A stretch of DNA of 64,000 nt from an uncultured Elusimicrobiales bacterium. Lineage in GTDB: Bacteria; Elusimicrobiota; Elusimicrobia; Elusimicrobiales; Elusimicrobiaceae. Positions 40,929 through 50,341 of the stretch are shown one piece after another. The position numbers and the translations under genes are program-made. Each line of letters starts with the position of its first letter. Within the stretch, counting starts at the first letter, position 1. The stretch is taken from NCBI GenBank assembly GCA_934667625.1, contig CAKUMH010000004.1, forward strand, positions 62,001 to 126,000, given 5' to 3'. Under the pieces are notes generated by a model, which made no database searches, was not told where the DNA came from, and saw nothing but the letters and a program-made list of their open reading frames with translations.

Positions 40929-41261
40929 TTACCATTTTTTAAATACAAAAAACACGGCTGCCACCAAGCACAAAAAGCCGACCAGGTGGTTCCACTTAAA
41001 ACTTTCCTTAAAATACAAGGCGGAAAAGCCCGCAAATACCGCCAGCGTAATCACCTCTTGCATCACCTTTAGTTGGGTGACGGAAAAGTAGTTGCTGCCC
41101 AAGCGGTTGGCGGGCACTTGCAGGCAATACTCAAAAAACGCAATTCCCCAGCTGGCCAAAATCACCAGCCACAGGGCTTTATTTTTAAATTTCAAATGGC
41201 CGTACCAAGCAATTGTCATAAACAGGTTGGAGGCGCATAATAGCAAAACGGGTTTCCACAT
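40929..41261 (-). CDS. small DMT-family (DUF486) membrane protein
   Basis: A 110-aa protein with four hydrophobic helices, of the DUF486 branch of the drug/metabolite transporter superfamily. The family segments IAWYGHLKFKN, SWGIAFFEYCLQVPANRLG and FSVTQLKVMQEVITLAVFAGFS are clear. Substrate unknown. The start at 41261 follows AAGGAT and a TATAAT box 12 bases upstream (41274-41279). It lies ten bases before the dCMP deaminase start, so the two are probably co-transcribed. Confidence 0.88.
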   Translation of the reverse strand: MWKPVLLLCASNLFMTIAWYGHLKFKNKALWLVILASWGIAFFEYCLQVPANRLGSNYFSVTQLKVMQEVITLAVFAGFSALYFKESFKWNHLVGFLCLVAAVFFVFKKW

Positions 41262-41438
41262 ATCCTTATATATATTATAATAAAAGCGCCCCCTTTTCAC
41301 ACGGATAAATCCCCTCTTGTTGTGCGTTGCGCGTATCTAGCGCCAAAACAAATTGCAATAAAAAGCCCGCTTTTAGTGTTGTTAAAAAGTAGGAGCAGTC
41401 CGCCCGTCGTATTTCACCGGGCAGAGCCGGACAATTTA

Positions 41439-41444
41439 TATAAT
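41439..41444 (+). promoter_or_regulatory. -10 box of the TolC-Mac operon, leaderless-type spacing
   Basis: TATAAT ends six bases before the ATG at 41451. The intervening ACTAAT is no ribosome site. Confidence 0.55.
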
Positions 41445-41450
41445 ACTAAT

Positions 41451-42785
41451 ATGAGATATTTTTACACTTTTTTATTTTCCTTTTTTCTCTTTACGGCGCC
41501 TTTGGGGGCGGAGATTATTTCGCCCTTGCAGGGAACTCCAGCCCAAACGGGCGAGGCGCTTCATAAGGCGGGCGCGGCGGTGGAGTTAAGCGGCAAGCTG
41601 ACGCTGGACGATTGCCTTTCGCTTGCCAAAGCCAACAGCCCACAGGCCGTCAGCGCGCAGCTCTCCTTGCAAAATGCGCAAGTTAGTTTAAACTTGGCCA
41701 AGGCCGAATTTCTGCCCACCGCCACGGCGGGTGCCAGCCAAGGCTACAACAATAACAAGACGGACGGCTTTCCGCGTACGGATCACGGTTCGTCCAATGT
41801 GTACGCACAGGCCCAGCTTTCTATCAGCGGCATTACGGATATTGCCCGCAATATTAAGGTGAAGCGCTTGGCGCTGGAACAGGCAGAGCTTAATGTGCAG
41901 CAGGTGGAGAACGATTTGGTCCGCACGGTCAAAAAGAATTATTATGCGCTCTTATCGGCTACCCGCGCGGTAAACATTCGCACCAAATCGCGTGATTTGT
42001 ATAAGGACCAGTACGAACGCGCCGCGGAATACTACCGCCAAGGCCTGCGCCCGAAGGTGGACGTAACCACGGCGGAAGTAAATTTAAATAACGAGGAGCT
42101 CCGCCTCATCCGCGCCAAAAACCTGGTCAAAACCGCTTCCGCGCAGCTGGCCAACACGTTGGGCATCACTGCGTCAAACACCTTGGAGATAGAGGACATT
42201 GCCGACTTTGCCCCCTTCGGCCTCTCGTTTGAAGAAGCCGTCCACCAGGCGTACGAAACCCGCCCGGACGTGCTCTCCTCCCAAACGGGCGTGCGTATCA
42301 GCCAAATCCAGCTGAACCAAGCCAAGGCGGGCTTTTTCCCCACCTTCTCCTTTTCGGCGGGGTTTTCCAAAAGCGGGGACGATTTTTACCTGGATAATGA
42401 GGAAACCAAACTTTTGGCCTCTGTGGAAATTCCGCTCTTTAACGCTTTTAAAACGTACAACAACGTAAAACAGGCCAAACTGTCCTTGGAAGGCACGCTT
42501 AACGACAACCGGAATTTGCTCAACAATGTGTTTTTAGAGGTGCAAAGCGCCTACATTAAAATGCAGGAATCACAGGAAAGTATTCCGATAGCCGAGCTAA
42601 ACGTCCAAAAAGCCAAGGAGAATTTGGACTTGGCCCAAGGCCGCTACAACGAGGGAATCGGCGATGTAATTGCCCTTAAGGATGCCGAGGTGGCCTATAC
42701 CGATGCCGAGCTGAGTCTTTTAACCGCCCGGTACGACTATGCCTCCGCGGTGGCAGATTTAAAACAAGCAATGGGGACGAACTAA
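41451..42785 (+). CDS. TolC-family outer membrane efflux protein
   Basis: A 444-aa outer membrane/periplasmic channel of the pump encoded downstream. Signal peptide MRYFYTFLFSFFLFTAPLGA; then two OEP repeats with long coiled-coil helices (LTLDDCLSLAKANSPQAVSA and FEEAVHQAYETRPDVLSSQ start each half). Typical LVRTVKKNYYALLSA and EVQSAYIKMQES segments are present. The operon continues with the MacA-like adaptor after three bases. Start at 41451 is leaderless-like; upstream frame extension has no ribosome site. Confidence 0.92.
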   Translation: MRYFYTFLFSFFLFTAPLGAEIISPLQGTPAQTGEALHKAGAAVELSGKLTLDDCLSLAKANSPQAVSAQLSLQNAQVSLNLAKAEFLPTATAGASQGYNNNKTDGFPRTDHGSSNVYAQAQLSISGITDIARNIKVKRLALEQAELNVQQVENDLVRTVKKNYYALLSATRAVNIRTKSRDLYKDQYERAAEYYRQGLRPKVDVTTAEVNLNNEELRLIRAKNLVKTASAQLANTLGITASNTLEIEDIADFAPFGLSFEEAVHQAYETRPDVLSSQTGVRISQIQLNQAKAGFFPTFSFSAGFSKSGDDFYLDNEETKLLASVEIPLFNAFKTYNNVKQAKLSLEGTLNDNRNLLNNVFLEVQSAYIKMQESQESIPIAELNVQKAKENLDLAQGRYNEGIGDVIALKDAEVAYTDAELSLLTARYDYASAVADLKQAMGTN

Positions 42786-42788
42786 TTT

Positions 42789-44036
42789 ATGAAAAAAGAA
42801 AATATTTTTAAACGCATTTACTCCGGGTTTCGCCAGCTGGTTTGGTGGAAGAAGCTCGCGGCGGTTGTAATCCTGTTGGTGCTGGTTTTTACCATAAAGG
42901 GTTGCTTCTTTTCCGCCCCGCCTGCGCCGCTTTTTAAAACGGCGGAAGTGAAAAAAGGCAACATTGAGGATATTGTAGAGGCCTCCGGTCCGATTAACCC
43001 GGTCAACACGACGGAAGTCGGTGCGCTGGTGTCCGGCGAAATTTTAAAGATTTACGTGGACTACAACAGCCAGGTCAAAAAAGGGGACTTGCTGGCCGTA
43101 ATTGACCAAACGCAAATTTTGGCCAGCCTGGCCGAAGCCAAGGCGCGCCTGTCGTCCGCCAAGGAAAGTTTGTCCTCTTCAGAAGTATCCTACCGTTTGG
43201 CTAAACGCAATTACGAGCGCTACCAAGCCTTGTATAAAAAAGATTATGTCTCCCAGCTGGATTTGGAAAATTACGAACTGGCGTACGCCAACGCCAAAAG
43301 CAGTTTAAATTCCGCCCAGGCGCAAGTGGTGCAGGCGCAATCCAACCTGGAGACGGCCGAGAAGGACTTATCCAACACTAAAATTGTCTCCCCGATTGAC
43401 GGTATCGTCCTCACCCGCAAGGTGAGTGAAGGCCAAACCATTACGGCCGGGTTCTCCACGCCGGAATTGTTTGTGGTGGCGCAGGATTTGACCAAAATGC
43501 AGATTGAAGCCAAAGTGTCTGAGGCGGACATTGTCAAAATTATCCCCGGCCAAACGGCAGACTTTACGCTGGACGGGTACGCCGGAGAAACCTTCCACGG
43601 CGTCGTCCGCCAAGTGCGCACCAACTATTCGGATTCGTCCTCTTCGTCCTCGTATTCTTCCTCCTCTTCCAGTTCCACCACCTATACTGTGGTGATTGAT
43701 GTGGATAATAACGACCTGCGCTTAAAACCCGGTATGACGGCCACCTTAATCATTCGCACCATGGATAAAAAAGGCGTTCTCTTGGTGCCCAACGAGGCGC
43801 TTCGTTTTTCCCCCTCCACCAACGAAAAAACCTATAAAAACACGGGCGTGTGGAAGCTGGAACCGGGCCGGGAGCCAACCCGTGTAGACGTAAAAATCGG
43901 CATTATTGCCACCCAGGAAACCGAAATCGTTTCCGGCGATATCAAGGAAGGCGACGTGGTGATTGTGGGCGAAAATAATATCACGGTTAGCACCACGGTC
44001 AGCATGCGTCCGCCCCGCCCGGGTAAACGCCGCTAG
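42789..44036 (+). CDS. macA: MacA-like membrane fusion (adaptor) protein
   Basis: A 415-aa periplasmic adaptor linking the MacB transporter to TolC. It has one N-terminal membrane span (about residues 22-40), a lipoyl/barrel-sandwich half (PVNTTEVGALVSGEILKIYVDYN), a long alpha-hairpin (~100-190) and the returning lipoyl half ending SPIDGIVLTRKVSEGQTI. A Ser-rich run of about 17 residues (SDSSSSSSYSSSSSSSTT) interrupts the beta-barrel domain near residue 283, unusual for the family and probably a flexible loop. Confidence 0.9.
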   Translation: MKKENIFKRIYSGFRQLVWWKKLAAVVILLVLVFTIKGCFFSAPPAPLFKTAEVKKGNIEDIVEASGPINPVNTTEVGALVSGEILKIYVDYNSQVKKGDLLAVIDQTQILASLAEAKARLSSAKESLSSSEVSYRLAKRNYERYQALYKKDYVSQLDLENYELAYANAKSSLNSAQAQVVQAQSNLETAEKDLSNTKIVSPIDGIVLTRKVSEGQTITAGFSTPELFVVAQDLTKMQIEAKVSEADIVKIIPGQTADFTLDGYAGETFHGVVRQVRTNYSDSSSSSSYSSSSSSSTTYTVVIDVDNNDLRLKPGMTATLIIRTMDKKGVLLVPNEALRFSPSTNEKTYKNTGVWKLEPGREPTRVDVKIGIIATQETEIVSGDIKEGDVVIVGENNITVSTTVSMRPPRPGKRR

Positions 44037-44046
44037 GAGGCCGCTT

Positions 44047-44733
<687 letters not shown>

Positions 44734-44735
44734 TT

Positions 44736-45962
44736 ATGTGGGATTCCTTTTATTCCATTTTCAAAATTTCGCTCAAAGCCATTTTTGCCAACAAAATGCG
44801 TGCCGCACTGACGAGCTTGGGCATTGTCATTGGGGTGTCTGCCGTCATCACTATGCTGGCGGTGGGCGCGGGCGCGCAAAAGAGCGTGTCCGAAAGCGTA
44901 TCCCGTTTCGGCACCAACATTTTGTTCTTGCGCCAGCCGTGGATTTTGGACGACAGCATTTCCTCCCCCAAGGACGTCACCATGGACGATGTGATCGCCA
45001 TTCGCAAGCTGCCCGGTGTCGCAGCTGCCGCGCCATACATCAGCACGTCGTTTACCGTCAAGTACCGCAACACCAGCGATTCCTTTGATACCCTGGCCAC
45101 GGACACGGATATTTTTAATACGTACGATTGGCCGCTGGAGTCCGGCCGCACCTTTACCGAGAAGGAAGTAACGGAGTACGCCCAGGTAATGGTCATGGGG
45201 GCTGAGGCCGCCAAAACGATTTTCAGCGACGTAGACCCGCTGGGCAAAACGGTGGTTTTGGGCGATATCCCCTTTAAAGTGGTGGGCGTGGTGAAGAAAA
45301 CGGGGCAGAGCGGCTTTGGCTTTGATATGGACGAAGGCGTCCTCATCCCCTACACCACGGGCAAAGTGAAGATGGACGCCGGCTGGAAAAGCACCAGCCG
45401 CCGCGCGCTGGACCGCGTGGTCATCAAGGTGGCCGATTTTAACACGATTGAAAACACCAAAGAGGACATCAAAAACACGGTGCGCAACACCCACCGTATT
45501 CACCCGCTGGCCAAGGACGATTTCCAGTTGGACGACTTTGCCTCTTTTATTGAGCAAGCCAAAACCATGGGCAAAACCATGAGTTTGTTGCTTGGGGCGA
45601 TTGGGGCCGTGTCCCTAATTGTGGGTGGTATTGGTGTGATGAACATTATGCTGGTATCCGTCACGGAGCGCACGCGCGAAATCGGCATCCGCATGGCAAT
45701 CGGGGCTACCAGCTGGGATATTCGCCTTCAGTTCTTGGTGGAATCGGTCACGCTTTCCTGCATTGGCGGGTTGATTGGCATTTTGCTGGGCGTGGTGATT
45801 ACGCTACTAGTATCGGCCAATTCCTCCATTCCAGCCCAGCTGAGTCTATCGGCCGTGCTTCTTTCTGTGGGGTTTTCCGCGGCCACCGGCGTTTTCTTTG
45901 GGTTTTACCCGGCCTATAAGGCCTCCAAACTTACGCCGATAGACGCCTTGCGCTACGAATAA
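44736..45962 (+). CDS. MacB-type ABC transporter permease
   Basis: A 408-aa permease with four membrane spans: one at the N-terminus (ALTSLGIVIGVSAVITMLAVG), then a large periplasmic domain (~50-280), and three at the C-terminus. The conserved ERTREIGIRMAIGA coupling helix and FGFYPAYKASKLTPIDALRYE end are typical. With the TolC protein, adaptor and ATPase it forms a tripartite pump for macrolide-like compounds, peptides or lipoproteins; the true cargo is unknown. Confidence 0.93.
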   Translation: MWDSFYSIFKISLKAIFANKMRAALTSLGIVIGVSAVITMLAVGAGAQKSVSESVSRFGTNILFLRQPWILDDSISSPKDVTMDDVIAIRKLPGVAAAAPYISTSFTVKYRNTSDSFDTLATDTDIFNTYDWPLESGRTFTEKEVTEYAQVMVMGAEAAKTIFSDVDPLGKTVVLGDIPFKVVGVVKKTGQSGFGFDMDEGVLIPYTTGKVKMDAGWKSTSRRALDRVVIKVADFNTIENTKEDIKNTVRNTHRIHPLAKDDFQLDDFASFIEQAKTMGKTMSLLLGAIGAVSLIVGGIGVMNIMLVSVTERTREIGIRMAIGATSWDIRLQFLVESVTLSCIGGLIGILLGVVITLLVSANSSIPAQLSLSAVLLSVGFSAATGVFFGFYPAYKASKLTPIDALRYE

Positions 45963-46157
45963 ATTTGTTTCGCGGGGGTAAATTGCAGGGCCCGGCTCTT
46001 TCTTGCCGGGCCTTGCTGTTTTTACGCATAATCTCTTTTTTGCTTTTCGCAGGGGTGGTTGGTTTGCTAAAGTATAAAAGAATGTTTTGCCAGGCTGCCA
46101 AACCCGCGGGCGGCCAAAAAGATGCAATAAAACAGCGGGAAACGGGGTTATACATAT

Positions 46158-46742
46158 ATGGACGTAAACATGAGCGAACGGACGGACGACGAACTGGTTA
46201 GGCAATTTTGTTCCGGCTCCGGCGCGGCTTTTGAAGCGTTGGTGTTCCGCTACAAAAATTCGCTGTACCAGTATCTTTTTTCGCTGGTGCAGGACGAAGG
46301 CGCCGCCGGGGATTTATTCCAAGAGGTGTTTTTATCGTTCTTTAAAAATGCGCGGAAGTACGAGGCGCGCGGCAAGTTTAAGTCGTGGCTGTTTCTCTCG
46401 GCGCGCAACCGGGTGCTTAACTATTTTCGGGACCGGGACGAATCCTTCTCGCTGGACCAAACGGACGAAGCGGGCAATGCGTTTTTGCATGAAACACTGC
46501 CGGACGATGCCCCCCTGCCGCTAGACACATTAGCCACCCGGGAAGGGGCGGCAAAAATCCGCCAAGCTTCGTTGCGCTTGCCCCCCGCCCAGCGCGAAAC
46601 GCTCTACCTGCGGCAATATCTTTCGTTTAAAGAAATTGCCCAAATGCAGGGCCGCCCGTTGGGGAGTGTTCTGTCGGATTTTCACCGTGCCGTCAAAAAA
46701 ATGCAGCAGTGGCTGGCGTCGGGAAAAGAGGTAACGCTATGA
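46158..46742 (+). CDS. ECF-type RNA polymerase sigma factor
   Basis: A 194-aa sigma factor with only regions 2 and 4. Region 2: ALVFRYKNSLYQYLFSLVQDEGAAGDLFQEVFLSFF and WLFLSARNRVLNYFRD. Region 4: LRLPPAQRETLYLRQYLSFKEIAQMQGRPLGSVLSDFHRAVKKM. A start four codons downstream (MSERTDDE) is possible. Its stop overlaps the anti-sigma start (ATGA). The cognate promoters cannot be told from one copy. Confidence 0.92.
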   Translation: MDVNMSERTDDELVRQFCSGSGAAFEALVFRYKNSLYQYLFSLVQDEGAAGDLFQEVFLSFFKNARKYEARGKFKSWLFLSARNRVLNYFRDRDESFSLDQTDEAGNAFLHETLPDDAPLPLDTLATREGAAKIRQASLRLPPAQRETLYLRQYLSFKEIAQMQGRPLGSVLSDFHRAVKKMQQWLASGKEVTL

Positions 46743-47149
46743 AACAATGCGAAAATTTACTTTTGTATACGTCGGGCGAATTGCCCCCGCAGGAGCGCAA
46801 GGCATTTGTGGCACACCTAAAAAACTGCGCCGCGTGCCGGGAGGAACTGGCCTTTTTAGTGCGCACGGAGGAGGCCCTTAAAGCGCCGTCCGCCCCACCC
46901 CGGCCGGTGGAAGCGCTGCTGGCCAAAACGACGCGGAAGAAATCTTTTTTTGCCGGTTGGAAAGCGTGGAAACCGGCCTTGGCAGGTACAGCGCTGGTCG
47001 CCATTGGCGTGCTGGCGTGGTGGGTAGGCCTGCCCCCGGACAAGGGTGCTTTGCAAACGCAGGAAGTGTTGGCGTATATGAGCGAGCATTTGGACGAAGA
47101 ATACCTGACTTTTTCAGACGATTTAAAATTGTTTGAACAGGAATTCTAA
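46739..47149 (+). CDS. zinc-finger (HC2-type) anti-sigma factor
   Basis: A 136-aa protein: the cytoplasmic N-terminal domain has the zinc-binding HLKNCAACREEL (H-x3-C-x2-C) of zinc-finger anti-sigma factors, one membrane span lies at about residues 83-99 (LAGTALVAIGVLAWW), and a short extracytoplasmic tail follows. It should bind the upstream sigma factor until an envelope signal releases it. The ATG at 46739 overlaps the sigma stop. Confidence 0.9.
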   Translation: MKQCENLLLYTSGELPPQERKAFVAHLKNCAACREELAFLVRTEEALKAPSAPPRPVEALLAKTTRKKSFFAGWKAWKPALAGTALVAIGVLAWWVGLPPDKGALQTQEVLAYMSEHLDEEYLTFSDDLKLFEQEF

Positions 47150-47164
47150 AACACAGGAGGGGTT

Positions 47165-47773
47165 ATGAAGAAAGTGATGTTTCTGACGTTACTCACGGCC
47201 TTATGTGCGCCGCTCTTTGCGGCGGATACGGTTCCGTGCGCCTGCAAAAAAGGAGAGCCGTGCGGTTGCAAGGCATCTCAAATGGCCGGGGTAAAGCCCG
47301 GGCCTTGCAAAGATAAGGCCTGCGCCGCGCGCAAGGATGAATTTAAAAAAGCGCGCAAAGAGCACAAGGCCAAAATGCGTGCCACCGAAGAAAAAGCCGA
47401 AAAGCTGGTGGCCGAATACAACAAGCTAAAGCCCGGTAAAAAGAAAGAGGCCAAAAAGGCGGAAATTGCGGCCTTTGTTGCCTCTATCCGCGAGGAACAG
47501 CTCAAATTTAAAACAGAGCAATTGGCCCGCTTTCAAGAACGTCTGCAACACATGCAGGCAGGTTTAGCGCGCGAGCAATCTCCCGAGGCCAAGCAAGCTT
47601 GGGTGGACCGCAAAACCGAAGCGTTAATTGATGAGGAGGGCGATATGGATGCGTTATTTGGTGAGCCGGAAATGAAACCGCGCAAAATGGAACACGGCCC
47701 GGCTATGCCCGGTGCCGCCGCGCCGGAAGCCGGCCTTCCTCCGGCGTTAGAGGGCCCCGAACTGGCGGACTAA
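47165..47773 (+). CDS. secreted Cys-rich helical protein of the ECF module
   Basis: A 202-aa protein with signal peptide MKKVMFLTLLTALCAPLFAA. A Cys-rich stretch follows (PCACKKGEPCGCK and PGPCKDKACAARK), then about 100 residues of highly charged helix (KKARKEHKAKMRATEEKAEK...; heptad-like) and an Ala/Pro/Glu-rich tail. AGGAGGG precedes the ATG, 16 bases after the anti-sigma gene. The layout recalls periplasmic sensors such as CnrX or Spy-like chaperones, but no family match is claimed. Metal binding is suggested by the Cys. Confidence 0.75.
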   Translation: MKKVMFLTLLTALCAPLFAADTVPCACKKGEPCGCKASQMAGVKPGPCKDKACAARKDEFKKARKEHKAKMRATEEKAEKLVAEYNKLKPGKKKEAKKAEIAAFVASIREEQLKFKTEQLARFQERLQHMQAGLAREQSPEAKQAWVDRKTEALIDEEGDMDALFGEPEMKPRKMEHGPAMPGAAAPEAGLPPALEGPELAD

Positions 47774-47796
47774 ACTTTAGTGCTGTTCAGTCTTTC

Positions 47797-47826
47797 AAAT
47801 CCCCCGGTTTCTCCGGGGGATTTTTA
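47797..47826 (+). terminator. terminator of the ECF module
   Basis: AAATCCCCCGG/CCGGGGGATTT stem, loop TTTCT, T5. Confidence 0.85.
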
Positions 47827-47833
47827 CTTGGTA

Positions 47834-47880
47834 CAAAAAAATACACAGCTTCGCGTTGCGATAAACGCGAAGCTGTGTAC
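47834..47880 (-). terminator. terminator of the small lipoprotein gene
   Basis: A perfect 15-bp stem (ACACAGCTTCGCGTT and complement) with a 6-base loop is followed by T7 on the minus strand. Confidence 0.85.
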
Positions 47881-47892
47881 GCAAAATAATGC

Positions 47893-48207
47893 TTATTTAA
47901 GCAGTTCCGCCCAGGCGTCTTTTTCGGATTGGATTTGCTGCTTGGCGTTGTCTGCCTTCTGCTGCAGTTTCTCCTTGGCAGCGTCCACGGCGGACTTGTT
48001 GCCGCTGGCTACTTCAGCCGCGGTCTTGGCGTCTTGGTAGGACTGTTTAGCGTCCAACAATTTTTGGCGCGTTTCGGCCGATTTTTGCAAGGCCTGTTCC
48101 AAGGTCATCGGCTGGTTGGCGGTGGTGGCGGACGGCGTCGTGCCTGTGGTAGCACAACCGACGGCCAGCACGGCGGCGGTTACGGCAAAAAAGAATGTTT
48201 TCTTCAT
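47893..48207 (-). CDS. small helical lipoprotein
   Basis: A 104-aa lipoprotein with lipobox LAVGC (Cys18), a short Thr-rich linker and a single long charged helix (residues ~35-104) with heptad-like spacing (EQALQKSAETRQKLLDAKQS). It resembles Lpp-like or Slp-like coiled-coil lipoproteins in form only. AAGGAG precedes the start. Confidence 0.78.
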   Translation of the reverse strand: MKKTFFFAVTAAVLAVGCATTGTTPSATTANQPMTLEQALQKSAETRQKLLDAKQSYQDAKTAAEVASGNKSAVDAAKEKLQQKADNAKQQIQSEKDAWAELLK

Positions 48208-48306
48208 AACAAACTCCTTAACAACTACTTCTTATATTTTATAACATTTTTTTCGTATTTTTAGCGGGGTATTTTCCCCCCGCGCGGCGGCGGAACGGAG
48301 CGTTGG

Positions 48307-48909
48307 TTACGTATGCGGCAGGGTTTTGTTCGGGTCGTTCCAAGCCCAAAAATGGGCGGCAAATAAGTAGGTCCCTACCGCGGCGGTAAAGGCACTTAGC
48401 CAATAGAAACCGTGGCGGATGTGCCACTCGTACCCTTCCGTTCCCAACCATTTGTGCATGTAGTCCCAGTCGGGCAAGGTTTCCGGCCCGGCATTTAAAA
48501 GGCCAATGACCGGGTCCAAACTGCACCCGGCGTAATGCCCCACGCTGTAAAACGCCACGGCGAGCAGAAGCAAACAACCGTCGGCCTGAATTTCCTTTCC
48601 GCGGTGTAAAAAGCTAAAGAATGCCAAGAGTGGCACGCCAACTTCCACCACGGTTCCGCCCCAAATGGTCCAGGCAAAATTGCCGCCCGATAGAAAGCGG
48701 AAGATGGGGTGCCCGGCTTCGTGAATGCCAATGGTGAGCAGCCAAAAAATCCCCGCCAGCGGGCAATGGTGCGGGCCGACGTACCAGCGGTACAGACCGT
48801 ACGTAACGGCGGCAATAAACAGAATTCCCTTCCAGCCGTAGTGCCAAAAAAGCGGCCCCCTGCGGTCCGGGTCTACCACATCCCAAAAAGTATTCCAAGC
48901 GTTTTTCAT
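48307..48909 (-). CDS. membrane protein with an HEAGH motif (possible M50-like metalloprotease)
   Basis: A 200-aa protein with about five hydrophobic segments. IGIHEAGHPIFRFLSGG (around residues 62-78) has the HExxH zinc-protease motif inside a membrane segment, as in site-2 proteases. A second motif (NPDG-like) is not obvious; the candidate Asp is in DPVIGLLNAGPE (~132). Several Trp/His-rich segments occur. Site-2 proteases often act on anti-sigma factors, and an ECF module is nearby. No family match is certain. The -10 box TATAAA (48917-48922) ends seven bases before the ATG. Confidence 0.6.
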   Translation of the reverse strand: MKNAWNTFWDVVDPDRRGPLFWHYGWKGILFIAAVTYGLYRWYVGPHHCPLAGIFWLLTIGIHEAGHPIFRFLSGGNFAWTIWGGTVVEVGVPLLAFFSFLHRGKEIQADGCLLLLAVAFYSVGHYAGCSLDPVIGLLNAGPETLPDWDYMHKWLGTEGYEWHIRHGFYWLSAFTAAVGTYLFAAHFWAWNDPNKTLPHT

Positions 48910-48916
48910 ATTATTT

Positions 48917-48922
48917 TTTATA
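48917..48922 (-). promoter_or_regulatory. -10 box of the HEAGH membrane protein gene
   Basis: TATAAA on the minus strand, seven bases before the ATG at 48909, without a ribosome site. Confidence 0.4.
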
Positions 48923-48924
48923 AC

Positions 48925-49995
48925 TCATTCCTTTTGCAATACAAAAATATATTCGTAATTTTTTCCGTCGCGGGCCCACTTGAGCGTGGAGCGCAAATCG
49001 GCCATGATATTTTTCTTGTAATCTATTTCCAAAAATTGCACCAGTTTTCCCTGACGGTGTAAGCAGTTTAGCAAATTTTCCTTGGTGGCGCGTCCCCCCG
49101 AGCTGTAAGAGAGCATTACGTAACGGGCGCGCGTTTGCCGGATTAATTTTTCCAATGCGTTTAGGGCGATAAAATTTCCCGTTGCGTCTCGGCGGAATTC
49201 CTCAAATACCGAGGCGGCTTTTCCGTCGCGCGAGTCCGCTCTCCGTCCGGCAGCGCCAAACAGCTCCGGCTCGTCGTTTTTCAGCACCGTTTTCCAAAAG
49301 TGGTAATAGGCGTTGTAACGCACGCGGCTGGACGGCATTTTTTCGTTGTTGGAGCCGTAGGGCGGGTCAAAATAGGCCAGGTCCCACGAGCGGCGGGGCA
49401 GGACGTCAAAAATATCCTTTTGCAACACGGTGTGTCCGCTCCCGTGAGCAAAGCGGCTGGGCAGTGTTAAAAACAAATCCTTGGCGGAACGGGCCGACCA
49501 ACGGGCCAGGTAAGAAGAAAAATGCCCCAGCGTACTGTCCACCCTGTCCAGCGCCAACAGCAGACTGGTAAGCACGACGGCCTTGTCTGCTTCCGCCAGC
49601 CCCAGGCGCTCTATCTCCGGGCGGATAGCGTCCAGCTTGCGGGTGTTTTTTAGGCGGAAGGGTTTTTTCGTGTCGCGCTCCTCCCCGCCGTAATGGGCGG
49701 AAAACCAGCCGTCCTTCGGCGGGAGTGCGTTTAGGTGGTCTAAAATTTTTTGGTAGTATCCGTCGGGCTTGTCGGCCTTTAGGTAGCAGGTGGCTAACGT
49801 AAAACTCCACTCGGCAGTGTCGTTGGCCGTTACGGTGTAGCCGCTTTGTGCGAAGGCCTGTGAAACGCGCGTACTGCCCGAAAATCCGTCTAACACCGTG
49901 TGAATTTCCGGCAGGTTTCGGGCCGTTTGCAACAGGTAGGGAAGCAGCTTTAATTTGGACCCGGCATACTTGATGCCTTCCGTCGTAATTTCCAT
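48925..49995 (-). CDS. D12-class adenine-N6 DNA methyltransferase (Dam/DpnM type)
   Basis: A 356-aa methylase. Motif I-like KYAGSKLKLLPYL at the N-terminus, VLDGFSGSTRVSQAFAQSG (cofactor site) and the catalytic DPPY in LAYFDPPYGSN, followed by NAYYHFWKTVL. The arrangement fits the alpha-class (D12) enzymes that often methylate GATC-like sites; the true target is unknown. No restriction endonuclease gene is adjacent, so it may be solitary. The ATG at 49995 is preferred because TACAAT (50002-50007) lies six bases upstream; a start at 50013 is also open. Confidence 0.88.
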   Translation of the reverse strand: MEITTEGIKYAGSKLKLLPYLLQTARNLPEIHTVLDGFSGSTRVSQAFAQSGYTVTANDTAEWSFTLATCYLKADKPDGYYQKILDHLNALPPKDGWFSAHYGGEERDTKKPFRLKNTRKLDAIRPEIERLGLAEADKAVVLTSLLLALDRVDSTLGHFSSYLARWSARSAKDLFLTLPSRFAHGSGHTVLQKDIFDVLPRRSWDLAYFDPPYGSNNEKMPSSRVRYNAYYHFWKTVLKNDEPELFGAAGRRADSRDGKAASVFEEFRRDATGNFIALNALEKLIRQTRARYVMLSYSSGGRATKENLLNCLHRQGKLVQFLEIDYKKNIMADLRSTLKWARDGKNYEYIFVLQKE

Positions 49996-50001
49996 GCTTA
50001 T

Positions 50002-50007
50002 ATTGTA
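50002..50007 (-). promoter_or_regulatory. -10 box of the D12 methylase gene, leaderless-type spacing
   Basis: TACAAT on the minus strand, six bases before the ATG at 49995. Confidence 0.5.
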
Positions 50008-50071
50008 CTCCAATTGGGCGTTTGCCGGTTAAAAAAATTGAGCGGGCTTCTTTTTTAGCGGCGCAAAAAGG

Positions 50072-50338
50072 GTTAGTTTGTGTTTTGGCTCCGTCGGGAG
50101 AATTTTTTAAAAAGACGAACTAATCCGTTTTTTGCATTGAGCAAAAACGCGTGGCATGGTATTTTTTAAATGCGGCTAGGAACCCGCAAAAGCGGTGAAA
50201 ATTGGTAAAAATGGGGTAAAAACGATGCAAAAACCGCTCCACCGGGGGCCTAAAAAACGCAAAAAAGTGTAAAAAAGTTGGAAAAAGTAGCAAAAACAGA
50301 AGTGAAAAATTTGTTCAGAACCGTTTACGGGGGTAAAC
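50072..50338 (+). promoter_or_regulatory. upstream region of the aaxA-like gene: phased A-tracts and a start-site hairpin
   Basis: A GGTTAGTTTG/CGAACTAATCC inverted repeat lies near 50072-50127. A-tracts begin at 50252, 50261, 50271, 50282, 50292 and 50305, close to helical phase, predicting bent DNA. A GTTTAC/GTAAAC hairpin (50323-50338) with a four-base loop ends three bases before the ATG and carries the only G-rich ribosome-site candidate. No gene is seen in 49996-50341. Confidence 0.45.
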
Positions 50339-50341
50339 CAA

